Shown here one piece after another: positions 13,307 through 14,166 of a stretch of DNA of 14,166 nucleotides. A program made the position numbers and the translations under genes. Source of the stretch: CAKZKT01 sp034434235 (GTDB lineage: Bacteria; Chloroflexota; Anaerolineae; CG2-30-64-16); contig DAOTZV010000056.1 of NCBI GenBank assembly GCA_034434235.1, positions 1 to 14,166 of the forward strand, written 5' to 3'. The notes beneath the pieces are model-generated. The model saw only the letters and a list, made by a program, of their open reading frames with translations. It did no database searches and had not been told where the DNA came from. Each line of letters starts with the position of its first letter. Position 1 is the first letter of the stretch.

Positions 13307-14164
13307 ATGGAACCCGAACAACGGATGACGGACCTGCTGCTGGCCATTCGCGGACTGTTGCCGGCGCTCAACGAGCAGGAACAGAAGGTGGGATCCTACG
13401 TGCTGGAACACGCCTGGGAGGTCATTCACCTGCCGGTGAGCGACCTGGCCCGCCGTGCGCTGGTCAGCGAGACGACCGTCTTTCGGTTCTGTCGCAAGAT
13501 GGGGGCCGACGGCTATCAGGATTTCAAGATCCGGCTGGCGCAAGAGCTGGCCGCCGCCCGGCCGACGACCTACGTCACGGTCGGGCCGCAAGATACGCTG
13601 GTCGAGGCCGCGCACAAGGCGATTGCGGCCGACCTGAAGGCCCTGGAAGACACCCTGCGCATCCTCGATCTGGCCGCGCTGGAGCGGGCAGCCGACGCGA
13701 TCCTGGCCGCCCGGCGGGTGGACATCTACGGTTCGGGCGGCGGCGCGGTGGCCGCGCTGGAGCTGCAATACAAGCTCATGCGCGTGGGCGTGCGCGCCGT
13801 GCCCCACATAGACGCCGAGATGCAGGTCATCTCCGCCACCCTGCTGACGGCCAACGACCTGGCGATCGGCATCTCGCATTCGGGCGCATCGCCGGACGTC
13901 CTCCACGCGTTGACCGTCGCCCGGGAAGCCGGCGCGCGGACGATCGCCATCACCAACCACCCGGCCTCACCGGTCGCCGCGCTGGCCGAGATCAGCCTGT
14001 GCACCGCCGCGCAGGAGGCACTGGCCCACGAGGGCTATCCGCTGGGCGCGCGCGTGGCGCAGATCGGACTGATTGATGTATTATACACCTGTCTGGCGCG
14101 CAAGCGGCCGACCGAGGTCGAGCGCAGCCAGGCGCGCATCGCAACGGCGCTCTATAGCCGATGA
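13307..14164 (+). CDS. RpiR/MurR-family transcriptional regulator (HTH + SIS domains)
   Basis: A complete 285-residue regulator. The N-terminal HTH_6 domain includes LPVSDLARRALVSETTVFRFCRKMG split over 42-66, with the recognition helix at VSETTVFRFCRKMG. The C-terminal SIS domain (about 125-260) carries IYGSGGGAVAA (140-150), ISHSGASPDV (189-198) and AITNHPASP (214-222), which bind phosphosugars in this family. Family members usually repress or activate sugar-phosphate or amino-sugar genes and respond to a phosphosugar. The ATG at 13307 follows GAAGAGAGA; the open frame upstream to 13067 is antisense to the DarA-like gene and is rejected. It is transcribed away from the PII-like/exchanger operon from overlapping promoters. 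Its own targets could be those promoters or genes to the right, outside the window. The stop is two bases before the window end. Confidence 0.9.
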   Translation: MEPEQRMTDLLLAIRGLLPALNEQEQKVGSYVLEHAWEVIHLPVSDLARRALVSETTVFRFCRKMGADGYQDFKIRLAQELAAARPTTYVTVGPQDTLVEAAHKAIAADLKALEDTLRILDLAALERAADAILAARRVDIYGSGGGAVAALELQYKLMRVGVRAVPHIDAEMQVISATLLTANDLAIGISHSGASPDVLHALTVAREAGARTIAITNHPASPVAALAEISLCTAAQEALAHEGYPLGARVAQIGLIDVLYTCLARKRPTEVERSQARIATALYSR

Positions 14165-14166
14165 AG

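Overview
The window comes from a GC-rich bacterium with tightly packed genes and G/C-rich third codon positions. Gene families and the heptameric intergenic repeats fit a Chloroflexota lineage (Anaerolineae/Caldilineae type). That assignment is inferred from gene content; there is no rRNA or marker gene to fix it. No tRNA, rRNA, CRISPR array, transposase or phage gene is visible. Apart from the gaps described below, genes are back to back, and no gene-free stretch exceeds about 120 bases.

Plus strand, 1-9785: the 3' end of a probable radical SAM enzyme, a nitroreductase, then a group behind its own extended -10 promoter. That group is a family 2 glycosyltransferase (TTG start), a YbhN-type eight-helix membrane protein, an S9 prolyl-oligopeptidase-like peptidase and an HD-domain hydrolase. 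After a 120-base gap holding a perfect 16-bp palindrome comes a SERCA-like P2A Ca2+ ATPase, then a MaoC-type hydratase.

Convergence point, 9782-9850: a 26-bp-stem inverted repeat made of tandem 7-mers. It contains the stop codons of both converging genes (MaoC and hutI) and probably insulates or terminates transcription from both sides.

Minus strand, 13200-9840: a four-gene operon with gaps or overlaps of +16, -13 and -4 bases. In transcription order it encodes a double-domain c-di-AMP-receptor-like (DarA/PstA, PII-like) protein, a second small PII-like protein, a CaCA-family Na+/Ca2+ exchanger broken by a one-base frameshift, and imidazolonepropionase (HutI). The most interesting unit is this set of three PII-like domains coupled to a cation exchanger. 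Its layout resembles known PII-like/transporter pairs (GlnK-AmtB, SbtB-SbtA) and suggests nucleotide-controlled ion exchange.

Divergent control region, 13201-13306: a near-perfect symmetric promoter, TTGACG-17-TATTATA-17-TGTCAA, reads as a consensus sigma70 promoter on both strands with shared -10 sequence. It drives the PII-like/exchanger operon leftward and an RpiR/MurR-family regulator (SIS domain) rightward, so the two starts should compete. The regulator is a natural candidate for switching this promoter. The Ca2+ ATPase and the Ca2+ exchanger in the same window point to a local cation-homeostasis theme.
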